Shown piece by piece: positions 49,576 to 59,196 of a stretch of 64,000 nt of DNA. A program made the position numbers and the translations under genes. This stretch comes from Allonocardiopsis opalescens (GTDB lineage: Bacteria; Actinomycetota; Actinomycetes; Streptosporangiales; Streptosporangiaceae). The notes under the pieces are model-generated. The model was not told the DNA's origin. It saw nothing but the letters and a program-made list of their open reading frames with translations, and did no database searches. The stretch lies in NCBI RefSeq assembly GCF_003002095.1, contig NZ_PVZC01000006.1:475264-539263 (forward strand), in the 5' to 3' direction. How positions within the stretch are numbered: the first letter of the stretch is position 1; the number at the start of each line of letters is the position of its first letter.

Positions 49576-49836
49576 CCGTCCGGTAAGGATTTCGTCAACG
49601 CCGGGCGACCCGGCCGTTGATCTGCGTCACTCCGCCGCGCACCGGCACGGAGCGCCACGGCGGCCTCACCCGTCGGCCCAGCAGCGCTTTCGGGGCCGCG
49701 GCGCCCGCCGGCCCGGGGTTGGGACCGGGCTGCGGCAGGGCAGGGGCACGCAGTAAGGTCCAGTCGAACCACATCCCCGATGGGGTACCGGTGGGCCGCA
49801 CCAGCACGCATACTCACCTTGGAGGGGGGACGATCG

Positions 49837-50361
49837 ATGACGCAGACTCTCACCGCGCTGTGCTGCCAGTGCGGCAACACCCGGGCCGTGAGCACCCACC
49901 GGCATGTCGGGGAGGCCCAGTCGGCCTACGGCTTCGCCCGCTGCGTGGTGTGGCGCAAGTGCGCCGTCTGCGGTGAGCAGACCACCCATGCCTACCTCCG
50001 CGACGACCCCGAGCGCGACGAGCTGGAAGACGCCCTCAACCTCGACGACGCCCTCGCCGCCGAAGCCCTGGACGAAGAGGTCGACCAGCTGCGGCAGTGC
50101 GGTGTGGAGGTGGGCCACGCCCCCGTGCCGGCCGTCTGGGACGGCCAGCCCGTCGGCATGCTGACCCGCCGCCTGGACGACCACGCCTACGCGATCGTGC
50201 TGGACCCCGGCTCCTCCGTGGTGGCCCGGCTCAAGCTGATCGACCTGCTGTGGAACGAGCTGATGACCGGCGGCGCGGAAGGCCACTGGTACATCCAGCC
50301 GGGTGAGGGCCGCCGCCCCGGGTACGCGGTGCGGCTCTTCGGCTACCGGGTGCCGCGCTGA
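49837..50361 (+). CDS. Actinobacterial zinc-ribbon protein, function unknown
   Basis: A 174-residue protein starting at ATG 49837 with a strong GGAGGGGGG. The N-terminal zinc ribbon has Cys pairs LCCQCGNTR and WRKCAVCGEQT. An acidic helix (DDPERDELEDALNLDDALAAEALDEEV) and a C-terminal alpha/beta region ending RPGYAVRLFGYRVPR follow. It looks like the uncharacterised DUF6315-type family. Possibly nucleic-acid or protein binding. Confidence 0.82.
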   Translation: MTQTLTALCCQCGNTRAVSTHRHVGEAQSAYGFARCVVWRKCAVCGEQTTHAYLRDDPERDELEDALNLDDALAAEALDEEVDQLRQCGVEVGHAPVPAVWDGQPVGMLTRRLDDHAYAIVLDPGSSVVARLKLIDLLWNELMTGGAEGHWYIQPGEGRRPGYAVRLFGYRVPR

Positions 50362-50365
50362 GCCC

Positions 50366-50755
50366 TCAGCCGGCCACGGCGACGGCGGTGATCTCCACCA
50401 GCTGCCCGCTGTAGCCCAGGACCGGCACCCCCAGCAGGGTGGATGTGTGCGGCCCGGCGGCCAGCGGCGAGGCGCGCACGATCTCCCACACCCGGCTCAG
50501 CTCCTCGGGCTCCGACGCCACCACGTACACGGTGCTGTTGACGACCTTCGCCAGTTCGCTGCCCGCCTCGCGCAGGGCTTCGTCCAGATTGGCCAGCACC
50601 TGGCGGGTCTGCGCCTCCAAGCCCTCGACCACGGCGCCGGAGGGGTCGAGCGGTACGGAGCCCGCGGTGAAGACGAGGCGCTCGCCGGCCTCGACCACGG
50701 CGGCGTGGGCGTAGTCGGGCGGCGCGAAGAGGCCGGGGGCGGTGAAGCGCTGCAC
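50366..50755 (-). CDS. RidA/YjgF-family enamine/imine deaminase-like protein
   Basis: A 129-residue single-domain RidA fold. Features: LFTAGSVPLDPSG-type motif (VFTAGSVPLDP), EAQTRQVLANLDEALREAGSELAKVVNSTVYVV and GYSGQLVEITAVAVA at the C-terminus. The usual catalytic Arg (near R105 in RidA) is not obvious: the corresponding segment reads HTSTLLGVPVLG. It may therefore belong to a Rid subgroup without deaminase activity. Start taken as GTG 50755, with TTG 50758 as an alternative. GGAG lies 6-9 nt upstream. Confidence 0.87.
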   Translation of the reverse strand: MQRFTAPGLFAPPDYAHAAVVEAGERLVFTAGSVPLDPSGAVVEGLEAQTRQVLANLDEALREAGSELAKVVNSTVYVVASEPEELSRVWEIVRASPLAAGPHTSTLLGVPVLGYSGQLVEITAVAVAG

Positions 50756-50870
50756 CAAGGGGGTCTCCTGGGTTCGGCGGCAGGCCGCGCGGACGCGCGG
50801 TGCCCGGCGAGTATCCCAGCGCGGCCTGCCGCAGTCACCCGGTTTTCCAGCCGCCGACCTGCGGCTGCGG

Positions 50871-52946
50871 CTAGCGGGCCGCCTCCGGCACCCGTTCGGC
50901 CGCGGCGTCCAGGCGGCGCAGCGCGGCCCGCGCCACCTCGGGGTCGGTGGTGGCCCAGAACGGCGGCAGGGTGGCGCGCAGGAAGCCGCCGTAGCGGGCG
51001 GTGGCCAGCCTCGGGTCGAGCACCGCGACCACGCCCCGGTCGGAGGTGGTGCGCAGCAGCCGCCCGGCGCCCTGGGCCAGCAGCAGCGCGGCGTGCGAGG
51101 CGGCCACGCTCATGAAGCCGTTGCCGCCCCTGGCCGCCACGGCGCGCTGCCGGGCCGAGGCCAGGGGGTCGTCGGGGCGCGGGAACGGGATGCGGTCGAC
51201 GATCACCAGCTGCAGCGCGGGCCCGGGGACGTCGACGCCCTGCCACAGCGACAGAGTGCCGAACAGGCAGGTGCGCTCGTCGGCGGCGAACTCGCGCACC
51301 AGCTGGCCGGTGGAGTCGTCGCCCTGGCACAGCAGCGGGTGCTCGATGCGCTCGCGCAGCGCCTCGGCGGCCTGCTTGGCGGCGCGCATGGACGAGAACA
51401 GCGCGAGGGTGCGGCCGCCGGCCGCCTGGATCAGCTCGGTGATCTCGGTCAGGTAGGCGTCGGCGAGGCCGTCGCGGCCGGGCGGCGGCAGGTGGCGGGC
51501 GACGTAGAGGATGCCGCTGCGCGGGTAGTCGAAGGGCGATCCGACGTCCAGGCCCCGCCAGACCGGCTCGGCCGAGGCCGGCGCGGACTCGCCGTCGGCG
51601 ACGGCCTCGGGGCGGTCGCGCGGGTCGGGGTGGCCGGTCTGGCCGGGGTGGTCCTTGCGGTGGACCGGCAGGCCCCACTGGCGGGCGAGGTGGTCGAAGG
51701 CGCCGCCGAGGGTGAGGGTGGCGGAGGTGAGGACCACTGTGCGGTCGCCGAACAGCCGCTCCCGCAGCAGCCCGCCGACCTCCATCGGCGCGACGTGCAG
51801 CGACGGCGCCTGGCTGGGCGGGGAGGACAGCCACACCACCTCGCGCCGCTCGGCGATCGGCGGCTGCACGGCCGCCAGCATCCGCACGGCGTCGTCGTGC
51901 ACCTCGCCGAGCGCGGCCAGGGCGAGCTTGCGGACGTTGGAGGCGTCGGCGTCGTCCTTGCGGTCGGGGCCGATGGCGGTGACGCAGGCGTGCGCGGCGT
52001 CGCGGACCGCGGTGACGGCGCCCTCCAGCGCCTCGGAGAGGTGGTCGAGCCGGGCGGGCTCGGTGTCGGCCATGATCAGGCCGAGCCCCTCCCCCGCCTC
52101 GGCGAGCCGGTCGGCGACCTCCTGGTCGCAGGCGCGCCCGGCCCGGCGCGCGGCGGCGGCCACCAGCGCCTCCGACAGCTGGCCGGTGGCGACGGAGGTG
52201 ACCCGGTCGACGAGGTCGTGGGCCTCGTCGACCACGATGACGTCGTGCTCGGGCAGCAGCGGGAAGCTCTCCATGGCGTCGATGGCGAGCAGGGCGTGGT
52301 TGGTGACCACCACGTCGACGTGGCCGGCGTCCTCCCTGGCCTGCTCGGCGAAGCACTCGCCGCCCGAGGGGCAGCGGCCCGCCCCCAGGCACTCGCGCGC
52401 CGACACCGAGACCTGCCGCCAGGCGAGTTCGCTGACGCCCGGCACCAGCTCGTCGCGGTCGCCGGTGGTGGTCTCCTCGGCCCATTCGTGCAGCCGCGCC
52501 ACCTGGCGGCCCAGCGAGGAGACGGAGCGGGGGTCGAACAGGGCGGGCTCGTCGTCGTCGCTCGCGCCGGTGGTGAGCTTGTAGCGGCACAGGTAGTTGC
52601 GGCGGCCCTTGAGGATGGCGAAGGTCGGCGCGCGGCCGAGCGGGCCGGTCAGCGCCTCGGCCAGCCGGGGGAGGTCGCGGTCGACCAGCTGGCGCTGGAG
52701 GGCGATGGTGGCCGTGGACACCACCACGGTGGTCTCCGCGGCGACCGCGTGGCGGATGGCCGGGACCAGGTAGGCCAGCGACTTGCCGGTGCCGGTGCCG
52801 GCCTGCACGGCGACGTGCTCGTCGGTCTCGATGGCCTCGCGCACCGCCTCGGCCATGCGCGCCTGGCCGGGCCGCTCGGAGCCGCCGAGCGCGGCGACCG
52901 CGACGGCGAGCAGCTCGGACACGGAGGGAAGAGAAGAGTCCGCCAC
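50871..52946 (-). CDS. dinG: DinG/XPD-type ATP-dependent DNA helicase
   Basis: A 691-residue superfamily 2 helicase. Features: Q-motif GQARMAEAV, Walker A AGTGTGKSLAYLVP, DEAH box VVDEAHDLVD and motif VI QGAGRLLRTTSDRG. Four Cys that fit the Fe-S cluster domain are NYLCRYK, ARECLGAGRCPSGGECF. These define the DinG/YoaA group that unwinds forked or quadruplex DNA during repair. GTG 52946, Shine-Dalgarno weak. I see no LexA box upstream, so SOS control is not supported here. Confidence 0.93.
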   Translation of the reverse strand: MADSSLPSVSELLAVAVAALGGSERPGQARMAEAVREAIETDEHVAVQAGTGTGKSLAYLVPAIRHAVAAETTVVVSTATIALQRQLVDRDLPRLAEALTGPLGRAPTFAILKGRRNYLCRYKLTTGASDDDEPALFDPRSVSSLGRQVARLHEWAEETTTGDRDELVPGVSELAWRQVSVSARECLGAGRCPSGGECFAEQAREDAGHVDVVVTNHALLAIDAMESFPLLPEHDVIVVDEAHDLVDRVTSVATGQLSEALVAAAARRAGRACDQEVADRLAEAGEGLGLIMADTEPARLDHLSEALEGAVTAVRDAAHACVTAIGPDRKDDADASNVRKLALAALGEVHDDAVRMLAAVQPPIAERREVVWLSSPPSQAPSLHVAPMEVGGLLRERLFGDRTVVLTSATLTLGGAFDHLARQWGLPVHRKDHPGQTGHPDPRDRPEAVADGESAPASAEPVWRGLDVGSPFDYPRSGILYVARHLPPPGRDGLADAYLTEITELIQAAGGRTLALFSSMRAAKQAAEALRERIEHPLLCQGDDSTGQLVREFAADERTCLFGTLSLWQGVDVPGPALQLVIVDRIPFPRPDDPLASARQRAVAARGGNGFMSVAASHAALLLAQGAGRLLRTTSDRGVVAVLDPRLATARYGGFLRATLPPFWATTDPEVARAALRRLDAAAERVPEAAR

Positions 52947-53101
52947 AAGGCTAGAACCTACCGGCGCCCCCGGACAGCCGGAGCCGTTCGGGATGCGCGA
53001 GCATGTACGCGGGGCGGCGGGCCGGCCGAGCCCTCGGGCCCGGTCGCGGCGCGCCGCGACCGCAGCAGCACGGCAAGCGAAGTGAAGACGAAGGGACGAC
53101 C

Positions 53102-53533
53102 ATGACCGTACAGCTCACCAAGGACCTCTACACCGCCGAGGTCTCCGTCCAGGGCGGCCGGCAGAACGGCCACGCCGTCTCGGCCGACAAGACCTTCGAC
53201 GTGCGGATCACCCCGCCCACCGACATGGGCGGCTCCGGTGAGGGCACCAACCCCGAGGAGCTGTTCGCGGCCGGCTACGCCGCCTGCTTCCAGGGTGCCC
53301 TCGGCGTGGTGGCCCGCCGCCAGAAGGTGGACACCGGCGAGTCGACCGTGACCGCCAAGGTCACCCTCGGCAGCATCGACGGCGGCGGCTTCGGCCTCAA
53401 GGTCGCCCTCGAAGTGGCGATCCCGGGTGTGGACTCCGACACCGTCCAGCAGCTGATCGAGGCCGCCCACCAGGTGTGCCCGTACAGCAACGCCACCCGC
53501 GGCAACATCGAGGTCGACCTGCGCGCGGTGTGA
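53102..53533 (+). CDS. ohr: Organic hydroperoxide resistance protein (Ohr/OsmC family)
   Basis: Thiol peroxidase reducing organic hydroperoxides. 143 residues. The peroxidatic Cys is in GYAACFQGAL and the resolving Cys in VCPYSNATRGN, with GTNPEELFAAGYAACF as the family signature. ATG 53102 after GAAGGGA. The catalytic Arg of Ohr may be the one in FDVRITPP, near the N-terminus. No adjacent MarR-type OhrR gene is present. Confidence 0.93.
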   Translation: MTVQLTKDLYTAEVSVQGGRQNGHAVSADKTFDVRITPPTDMGGSGEGTNPEELFAAGYAACFQGALGVVARRQKVDTGESTVTAKVTLGSIDGGGFGLKVALEVAIPGVDSDTVQQLIEAAHQVCPYSNATRGNIEVDLRAV

Positions 53534-53568
53534 CCGACGCCGTCGCGCCGACGGCCGCCGCACCGCCG

Positions 53569-53600
53569 CCGTGCACGCGGGGAGAGTCCCGCGCGCACGG
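53569..53600. terminator. Hairpin between ohr and the hydrolase gene
   Basis: CCGTGCACGCGGG (53569-53581) pairs with 53588-53600 with one mismatch over a 6-nt loop, between convergent genes. Confidence 0.65.
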
Positions 53601-53615
53601 CGTGCGCGGGCGGGC

Positions 53616-54392
53616 TCACACCGGCAGCAGCTCCTCCGGCAGCGGCGCGCCGGCGATCCTGGCCCGCACGAGTCCGGTGAACAGCTCGGGCCGCTCGCCG
53701 TTCCAGGCGTGGCCCACCCCCGGCACCAGCCGGGCCTCGCCCGACGGGAACGCGGCCGCGATCTCCGGCAGCGAGCGGCGAACCGACTCGACCTCGTTCC
53801 CCCCGGCCACGGCCAGCACCGGGCAGGCCACCGAGCCGGCCCCGTCGGGGATCCGGAAGGCCAGCGCCTCCTCGGTCACCCTGCGGACGGCGCCCTTGTC
53901 CATCTGCAGCGCCGAGGCGCGGTACCCGGCGTACTCCGCCTCGGACACCTTGAGGGTGCGCGCATTGGCCCGCAGCACCGGTTCCCACCGCATCATCGGC
54001 GTCATCATCCGGCCGAGCAGCCGGATCCACGCCGCATTGGCGAAGGGCAGCACGTTGATGCCGCTGACCGTGAGTCCGGCCACCCGTTCGGGGTGCTCGA
54101 CGGCCAGGTGCATCCCCACATAGCCCCCCAGCGACAGCCCGACGACCTGCGCCCGCCCGCCGGGCACCCGCTCGGCGAGCAGCCCGGCCACCAGGGCCGC
54201 GGTGTCGGCGAAGGACACCCAGGGGCGGCCGTTGCTGCGCCCGTGCCCGGGCAGGTCGGGCACCAGCACGCGGAAGTCCGCCGCGAGCCCGGCCACCTGC
54301 CGCTCCCATATCCACCCGCTGGTACCGGCCCCGTGCAGCAGCACCACGGCCGGCGCGCCCTCGGGGCCGGCCTCGCTCACCTCGATCGTCAT
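53616..54392 (-). CDS. Alpha/beta-fold hydrolase
   Basis: A 258-residue serine hydrolase. Features: oxyanion region LLHGAGTSGWIWERQ, DLPGHGRSNGRPW, nucleophile elbow VGLSLGGYVG (Ser), acid likely in the GGNEVESV region, and His in GVGHAWNGE. This arrangement resembles 3-oxoadipate enol-lactonase/esterase-type enzymes. Substrate unknown. ATG 54392. Confidence 0.88.
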   Translation of the reverse strand: MTIEVSEAGPEGAPAVVLLHGAGTSGWIWERQVAGLAADFRVLVPDLPGHGRSNGRPWVSFADTAALVAGLLAERVPGGRAQVVGLSLGGYVGMHLAVEHPERVAGLTVSGINVLPFANAAWIRLLGRMMTPMMRWEPVLRANARTLKVSEAEYAGYRASALQMDKGAVRRVTEEALAFRIPDGAGSVACPVLAVAGGNEVESVRRSLPEIAAAFPSGEARLVPGVGHAWNGERPELFTGLVRARIAGAPLPEELLPV

Positions 54393-54529
54393 GGCTCCAT
54401 CCTGGCGGTCGGCGCCGTGCCCGCGGCACGGCGCCGCCGGTGCCATCGGGCCCCGCGGGCGCGGATCCGGCGGCGGGCGCACGCCGCCCACCCCCGGATC
54501 GGCCGTGAGGTGGGCGGGTACGCGGGCGG

Positions 54530-55540
54530 CTAGTCCCCGCTGCTGAAGGCCGCGTCGAAGGACTCGGCGGAGGGCTCGATCTTGGCGAGGTTCCGGACGA
54601 ACTCCAGGGCCTCGGGGGCGCCGATGAGGCGGTCCATGCCGGCGTCCTCCCACTCGATGGAGATGGGGCCGTCGTAGCCGATGGCGTTGAGGGCGCGGAA
54701 GGAGTCCTCCCAGGGCACGTCGCCGTGGCCGGTGGAGACGAAGTCCCAGCCGCGGCGCATGTCGGCCCAGGGCAGGTGCGAGCCGAGGCGGCCGCGGCGG
54801 CCGTCGCCGGTGCGGACCTTGGCGTCCTTGCAGTCGACGTGGTAGATCCGGTCGGCGAAGTCGAAGATGAAGTTCACCGGGTCGGTCTCCTGCCACACGA
54901 AGTGGCTGGGGTCCCAGTTCAGGCCGAAGGCCGGGCGGTGCCCGATCGCCTCCAGCGCCGCCTTGGTGGTGTAGTAGTCGTAGGCGATCTCGCTGGGGTG
55001 CACCTCGTGGGCGAAGCGCACTCCCACCTCGTCGAAGACGTCGAGGATAGGGTTCCAGCGCTCGGCGAAGTCGGCGTAGCCGCGCTCGATGATGGACTGG
55101 CTGACGGGCGGGAACATCGCCACGGTGTGCCAGATCGAGGAGCCGGTGAAGCCGACCACGGTGTCGACGCCGAGCTTGGCGGCGGCCCGCGCGGTCTTCT
55201 TGATCTCCTCGGCGGCGCGCTGCCGCACGCCTTCGGGCTCGCCGTCGCCCCACACCCGCGACGGCAGGATGTCCTGGTGCCGCTCGTCGATGGGGTGGTC
55301 GCACACGGCCTGGCCCACCAGGTGGTTGGAGATGGCCCAGACGTTCAGGTTGTACTTGGCGAGCGTCTCCTTCTTGCGCTCGACGTAGCCGTCCTCGCTG
55401 AGCGCCTTGTCCACGTCGAAGTGGTCGCCCCAGCAGGCGATCTCCAGGCCGTCGTAGCCCCACTCCGAGGTGAGCCGGCACACCTCCTCGAACGGCAGGT
55501 CCGCCCACTGTCCGGTGAACAGGGTGATCGGTCGCGGCAT
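54530..55540 (-). CDS. Sugar phosphate isomerase/epimerase (xylose-isomerase-like TIM barrel)
   Basis: A 336-residue AP-endonuclease-2-fold enzyme. Metal-site segments are visible: [52 protein letters not shown] and [11 protein letters not shown]. Probably isomerises or epimerises the keto-sugar produced by the Gfo/Idh dehydrogenase gene 99 bp upstream, as in inositol and rare-sugar pathways. ATG 55540 after GAGAAGGGG. The hairpin at 55586-55635 lies between the two genes. Confidence 0.92.
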   Translation of the reverse strand: MPRPITLFTGQWADLPFEEVCRLTSEWGYDGLEIACWGDHFDVDKALSEDGYVERKKETLAKYNLNVWAISNHLVGQAVCDHPIDERHQDILPSRVWGDGEPEGVRQRAAEEIKKTARAAAKLGVDTVVGFTGSSIWHTVAMFPPVSQSIIERGYADFAERWNPILDVFDEVGVRFAHEVHPSEIAYDYYTTKAALEAIGHRPAFGLNWDPSHFVWQETDPVNFIFDFADRIYHVDCKDAKVRTGDGRRGRLGSHLPWADMRRGWDFVSTGHGDVPWEDSFRALNAIGYDGPISIEWEDAGMDRLIGAPEALEFVRNLAKIEPSAESFDAAFSSGD

Positions 55541-55585
55541 CGTCTAGTCCCCTTCTCCTCGGTTCGGATGGCTCTGCGGTGCGGG

Positions 55586-55635
55586 CGGGGGCGGCGGTGC
55601 CCGGCGGCCGGCACCACCGGGCACCGCCGCCCCCG
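55586..55635 (-). terminator. Strong hairpin inside the sugar operon
   Basis: A 19-bp perfect inverted repeat (55586-55604 with 55617-55635, 12-nt loop) lies between the dehydrogenase stop (55640) and the isomerase start (55540). It may stabilise the upstream mRNA or partly terminate transcription. Confidence 0.6.
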
Positions 55636-55639
55636 CCGG

Positions 55640-56833
55640 CTAGGGAATCGGGGTCCAGGCGCTGCCGGCGGCGGCGCTGTCCTCGACGGCGGCCAGTACG
55701 CGCTGGACCTGGAGGCCGTCGGCGAACGACGGCGTGGGGTCGGTGCCCTCGGCGACGGCCAGCAGGAAGTCCCTCACCTCGTGGGTGAAGGTGTGCTCGT
55801 AGCCGAGCAGGTGGCCGGCGGGCCACCAGGCCCCCAGGTAGGGGTGCTCGGGCTCGGTCACCAGGATGCGGCGGAAGCCGGCGGTGCCGCCGTCCTCCTC
55901 AGCGTCGTAGAACGACAGCTCGTTCATCGACTCGAAGTCGAAGGCGAGGCTGCCCCGCGAGCCGTTGATCTCCACCCGCAGCGCGTTCTTGCGGCCGGTG
56001 GCGAAGCGGGTGGCCTCGAAGGAGCCGAGGGCTCCGCCGGCGAAGCGCGCGGTGAAGATCGCGGCGTCGTCCACGGTGACGGGCCCGGTGGCGACGGCGC
56101 CGCCCGCCTGGGCGGACAGCCCGGCCGAGGCGTCGGCCAGCGGCCGCTCCTTGACGAAGGTCTCGGTGACCGCGGAGACGCCGGTGATGCGCTCGCCGCA
56201 GACGAACTGGGTGATGTCGACGATGTGCGCGCCGATGTCGCCCAGCGCGCCCGACCCGGCCTTGTCCCGCTGCAGCCGCCACACCAGCGGGAACTCGGGG
56301 TCGGTGATCCAGTCCTGGAGGTACTGGGCGCGGACGTGCCGGATGGTGCCGAGCCGCCCGTCGGCGACGAGCTGCCGGGCCAGCGCGAGCGCGGGCACCC
56401 GCCGGTAGTTGAACGCGACCATGCTGCGCACGCCGCGCTCGGCGGCCGCCGCGGCCGCCTCGGCCATCGCCTCGGCCTCGGCGACGGTGTTGGCCAGCGG
56501 CTTCTCCACGATGACGTGCTTTCCGGCGCCGAGGGCCGCGATGGCGATCTCGGCGTGGGAGTCTCCCGGCGTGCAGATGTCCACGACCTGGATGTCGTCG
56601 CGCTTGAGGAGCTGTCGCCAGTCGGTCTCCGCCGCCGCCCAGCCGAGCTGGGCGGCGGCGGCGCGCACCGCGTCGGGGGACCTGCCGACCAGCGCCGCCA
56701 TCACAGGGGTGACGGGCAGGTCGAAGAAGGCGCCGACCGTCCGCCACGCCTGAGAGTGGGTGCGCCCCATGAAGGCGTATCCCACCTGTCCGACGCCGAA
56801 GGTGGGCCGGTCTGCCAGATTTCCTGAGCTCAC
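55640..56833 (-). CDS. Gfo/Idh/MocA-family sugar dehydrogenase
   Basis: A 397-residue NAD(P)-dependent oxidoreductase. Features: a Rossmann start VGQVGYAFMGRTHSQAWRTVG (GxVGxxFMG variant), the family motif EKPLANTVAEAEAM (Lys of EKP is catalytic), and a DIGAHIVDI region with the active-site His. It resembles inositol 2-dehydrogenase or scyllo-inositol-type enzymes but the substrate is unproven. GTG 56833. Third-last gene of the rbsACB-like operon. Confidence 0.92.
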   Translation of the reverse strand: MSSGNLADRPTFGVGQVGYAFMGRTHSQAWRTVGAFFDLPVTPVMAALVGRSPDAVRAAAAQLGWAAAETDWRQLLKRDDIQVVDICTPGDSHAEIAIAALGAGKHVIVEKPLANTVAEAEAMAEAAAAAAERGVRSMVAFNYRRVPALALARQLVADGRLGTIRHVRAQYLQDWITDPEFPLVWRLQRDKAGSGALGDIGAHIVDITQFVCGERITGVSAVTETFVKERPLADASAGLSAQAGGAVATGPVTVDDAAIFTARFAGGALGSFEATRFATGRKNALRVEINGSRGSLAFDFESMNELSFYDAEEDGGTAGFRRILVTEPEHPYLGAWWPAGHLLGYEHTFTHEVRDFLLAVAEGTDPTPSFADGLQVQRVLAAVEDSAAAGSAWTPIP

Positions 56834-56904
56834 GAATTACTCCCCGATGATGCGGTGCCCGGTCGGACCCGTGCCGTTGGTGGTGACTGTGCCGTGCGCC
56901 GGGG

Positions 56905-57969
56905 TCAGGACTCGAAACCGAGGTCCTGGTACTCCTCGACGTTGTCGGCGGTGATCGTCTCCGACGCCAGCACGATGTTCTGCGGCACCGCGTGCTCCAC
57001 CAGGTCGCTCATGCCCCTGCCCTGCGCGATCAGGCGGGCCAGGCGGATGGCCGAGGAGGCCATCGACGGGTTGTAGGTGACCGTCGCCTCGACGACGCTG
57101 TCCGGGTTGGCGATCTGCGCCATCATGTCCGAGGAGCCGGCGCCGCCGACGAGGAAGAACTCGTTGCGGCCGGCCTGCTCGATGGCGGCGAGGACGCCGA
57201 TGCCCTGGTCGTCGTCGTGGTTCCACACGGCGTGGATCTCGTCGCGGGCCTGCAGGATGTTGCTCATGACCTCCTGCCCGGATTCGACGGTGAACTGCGC
57301 GCCCTGGCTGATGTCGACCTCGAAGCCGTAGGTCTCCAGGGCGGCGCGGAAGCCGTCGCTGCGCTGCTGGGTCAGCGGCAGGGTCTCGATGCCCGCCACC
57401 TCGGCGATGATCGGGTTCTCGACGCCCTCCTCCTGGAGGCGGCGGCCGATGTAGTGGCCGGCGGCCACGCCCATGCCGTAGTTGTCGCCGCCGATGTAGG
57501 TGCGGAAGGACAGCGGGTCGGGGAAGATCCGGTCCAGGTTGACCACCGGGATGCCGGCGTCCATGGCCTGGCGGGCCACCGCGTTCAGCTGCTCGCCGTC
57601 GTTGGGCAGCACGACGATCGCGTTCACGCCGTCGTTGATCAGCGACTCCACCGCGGCGATCTGCTGCTGGATGTCGTTGGTCGGCTCCACCGCGCGGAAG
57701 TCGATGTCGGAGTACTGCTCGGCCTGCGCCTGGGCGTTGCGGCTGATGGCCGCGATCCAGCCGTGGTCGGCCGCCGGGGCGGAGAAGCCGATGATGACGG
57801 TCTCGCCGGGGGCGTCGTTGTCGGTGCCGGCGTTGCTGACGGCGGGGTTCTCGCCGCCGCCGTCGGCCGGCTCGTTGCCGGTGCAGGACGCGGCGAGGGC
57901 GCCGGCGCCGACCAGGGCGCCGCCGAGCAGGAACCGGCGGCGGGCGACCGAGGTGAGGATCTCTGGCAT
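56905..57969 (-). CDS. Sugar ABC transporter substrate-binding lipoprotein (RbsB type)
   Basis: A 354-residue type I periplasmic-binding protein. A Twin-Arg-like start (SVARRRFLLGGALVGAGALAASC) gives a signal sequence with a lipobox at LAASC. The mature body has GFSAPAADHGWIAAISRNAQAQAEQYSD, QQQIAAVESLINDGVNAIVVLPND, GIPVVNLDR and the hinge region of the RbsB family. The Arg-Arg-Arg-Phe-Leu motif suggests Tat export, which is common for actinobacterial lipoproteins. Confidence 0.92.
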   Translation of the reverse strand: MPEILTSVARRRFLLGGALVGAGALAASCTGNEPADGGGENPAVSNAGTDNDAPGETVIIGFSAPAADHGWIAAISRNAQAQAEQYSDIDFRAVEPTNDIQQQIAAVESLINDGVNAIVVLPNDGEQLNAVARQAMDAGIPVVNLDRIFPDPLSFRTYIGGDNYGMGVAAGHYIGRRLQEEGVENPIIAEVAGIETLPLTQQRSDGFRAALETYGFEVDISQGAQFTVESGQEVMSNILQARDEIHAVWNHDDDQGIGVLAAIEQAGRNEFFLVGGAGSSDMMAQIANPDSVVEATVTYNPSMASSAIRLARLIAQGRGMSDLVEHAVPQNIVLASETITADNVEEYQDLGFES

Positions 57970-58068
57970 TGTTTCGAAGCCCTTTCTACGGGCGGCACGG
58001 GATGGCGGGTTGACGGGTGCGGGCGCGGTCGGCCGGGCGGCGGGCGGGGGCGCCGCGTCCGGCCGTGC

Positions 58069-59172
58069 TCAGCTCGGGGCCCGTCCCCGGCCCAGGAACA
58101 GCGAGCTGAGGTTGCGGCGCTGCAGCAGCACGGCGCCGACGATGATCGCGCCCTTGGCGATGTTCTGGACGTCGGTGGGCAGGTTGTTCAGGATGAACAG
58201 GTTGGTGATGGTGGTGAACACGAGCACACCGAGGATCGACCCGATGAGCGTGCCGCGGCCGCCGGTCAGCAGGGTGCCGCCGATGATGACGGCGGCGATG
58301 GCGTCCAGTTCGTAGAGGTCGCCGTGGGTGCTGGATCCGGTGGTGGTCCGAGCGGTGATCATGATGGCGGCGATGCCGCAGCACAGCCCGGAGATCGCGT
58401 AGAGCGCCACGGTGTGCCGCTGCACGTTGATGCCGGACAGGCGGGCCGCCTCGGGGTTGCCGCCGACGGCGAAGGTGCGCCGGCCGAAGGTGGTGCGGTT
58501 GAGCACCAGCCAGCCGATCGCCACCACCACGGCGAAGAGGTAGACCATCAGCGGGATGCCGAGGATGCGCTCGGTGGCCAGCGCGTTGATCGCGCCGTTG
58601 TCCAGGTCGACGGTCTGGGTCTGCCGGTTGGAGATGAGCTGGGCGAGGCCGCGGGCCGCCACCAGCATCGCCAGGGTGACGATGAACGGCACCAGCCGCC
58701 CGTAGGACACCAGCAGTCCGTTGATCAGCCCGGTCGCGGTGCCGACCAGCACGGCGCAGACGACCATGATCCCGGGCCCGAAGGACTGGGTGGCCACGGT
58801 GGTGCACCAGACCGAGGCGAGCGCCATGATCGCGCCGACGGACAGGTCGATGCCGCCGCCGATGATCACGAAGGTCATCCCGACGGTGATCACGCCGATG
58901 ACCGCGGCGAGCATCAGGATGTTCACGAAGTTGGTGGCCGAGGCGAAGTTGTCCGAGGTGAGCATGCCCACCACGACCAGGATGCCCAGCACCGCCACCA
59001 GTCCGAGGTGGCGCAGCTCCCCGTGGCGGCCGAAGCCGCCCAGGAAGCCGGGGCGGGCGGGTCGCTGGTGTGCGCCGGCCTCCTCGGCCAGCGCCTCCAC
59101 CCGGCCGCTCTCGTCCGCGGGCGGCGCGGGATCGGTGACGCTGGACGCCCCCGGCGTCCGCTCGTCGCTCAT
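58069..59172 (-). CDS. Sugar ABC transporter permease (RbsC type)
   Basis: A 367-residue permease, an 8-10-segment membrane protein. It starts with an acidic cytoplasmic arm of about 50 residues. Family stretches: ITVGMTFVIIGGGIDLSVGAIMALASV (RbsC hallmark), TGLINGLLVSYGRLVPFIVTLAMLVAARG and YAISGLCCGIAAIMITART. 24 bp downstream of the ATPase gene. Confidence 0.94.
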   Translation of the reverse strand: MSDERTPGASSVTDPAPPADESGRVEALAEEAGAHQRPARPGFLGGFGRHGELRHLGLVAVLGILVVVGMLTSDNFASATNFVNILMLAAVIGVITVGMTFVIIGGGIDLSVGAIMALASVWCTTVATQSFGPGIMVVCAVLVGTATGLINGLLVSYGRLVPFIVTLAMLVAARGLAQLISNRQTQTVDLDNGAINALATERILGIPLMVYLFAVVVAIGWLVLNRTTFGRRTFAVGGNPEAARLSGINVQRHTVALYAISGLCCGIAAIMITARTTTGSSTHGDLYELDAIAAVIIGGTLLTGGRGTLIGSILGVLVFTTITNLFILNNLPTDVQNIAKGAIIVGAVLLQRRNLSSLFLGRGRAPS

Positions 59173-59196
59173 GTCCGTTCCTTTCGGGCTGTGCGG

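Noticed and set aside
52947..53101. LexA box before dinG
   Set aside because: No TCGAAC-N4-GTTCGA-like sequence was found in the dinG/ohr intergenic region.
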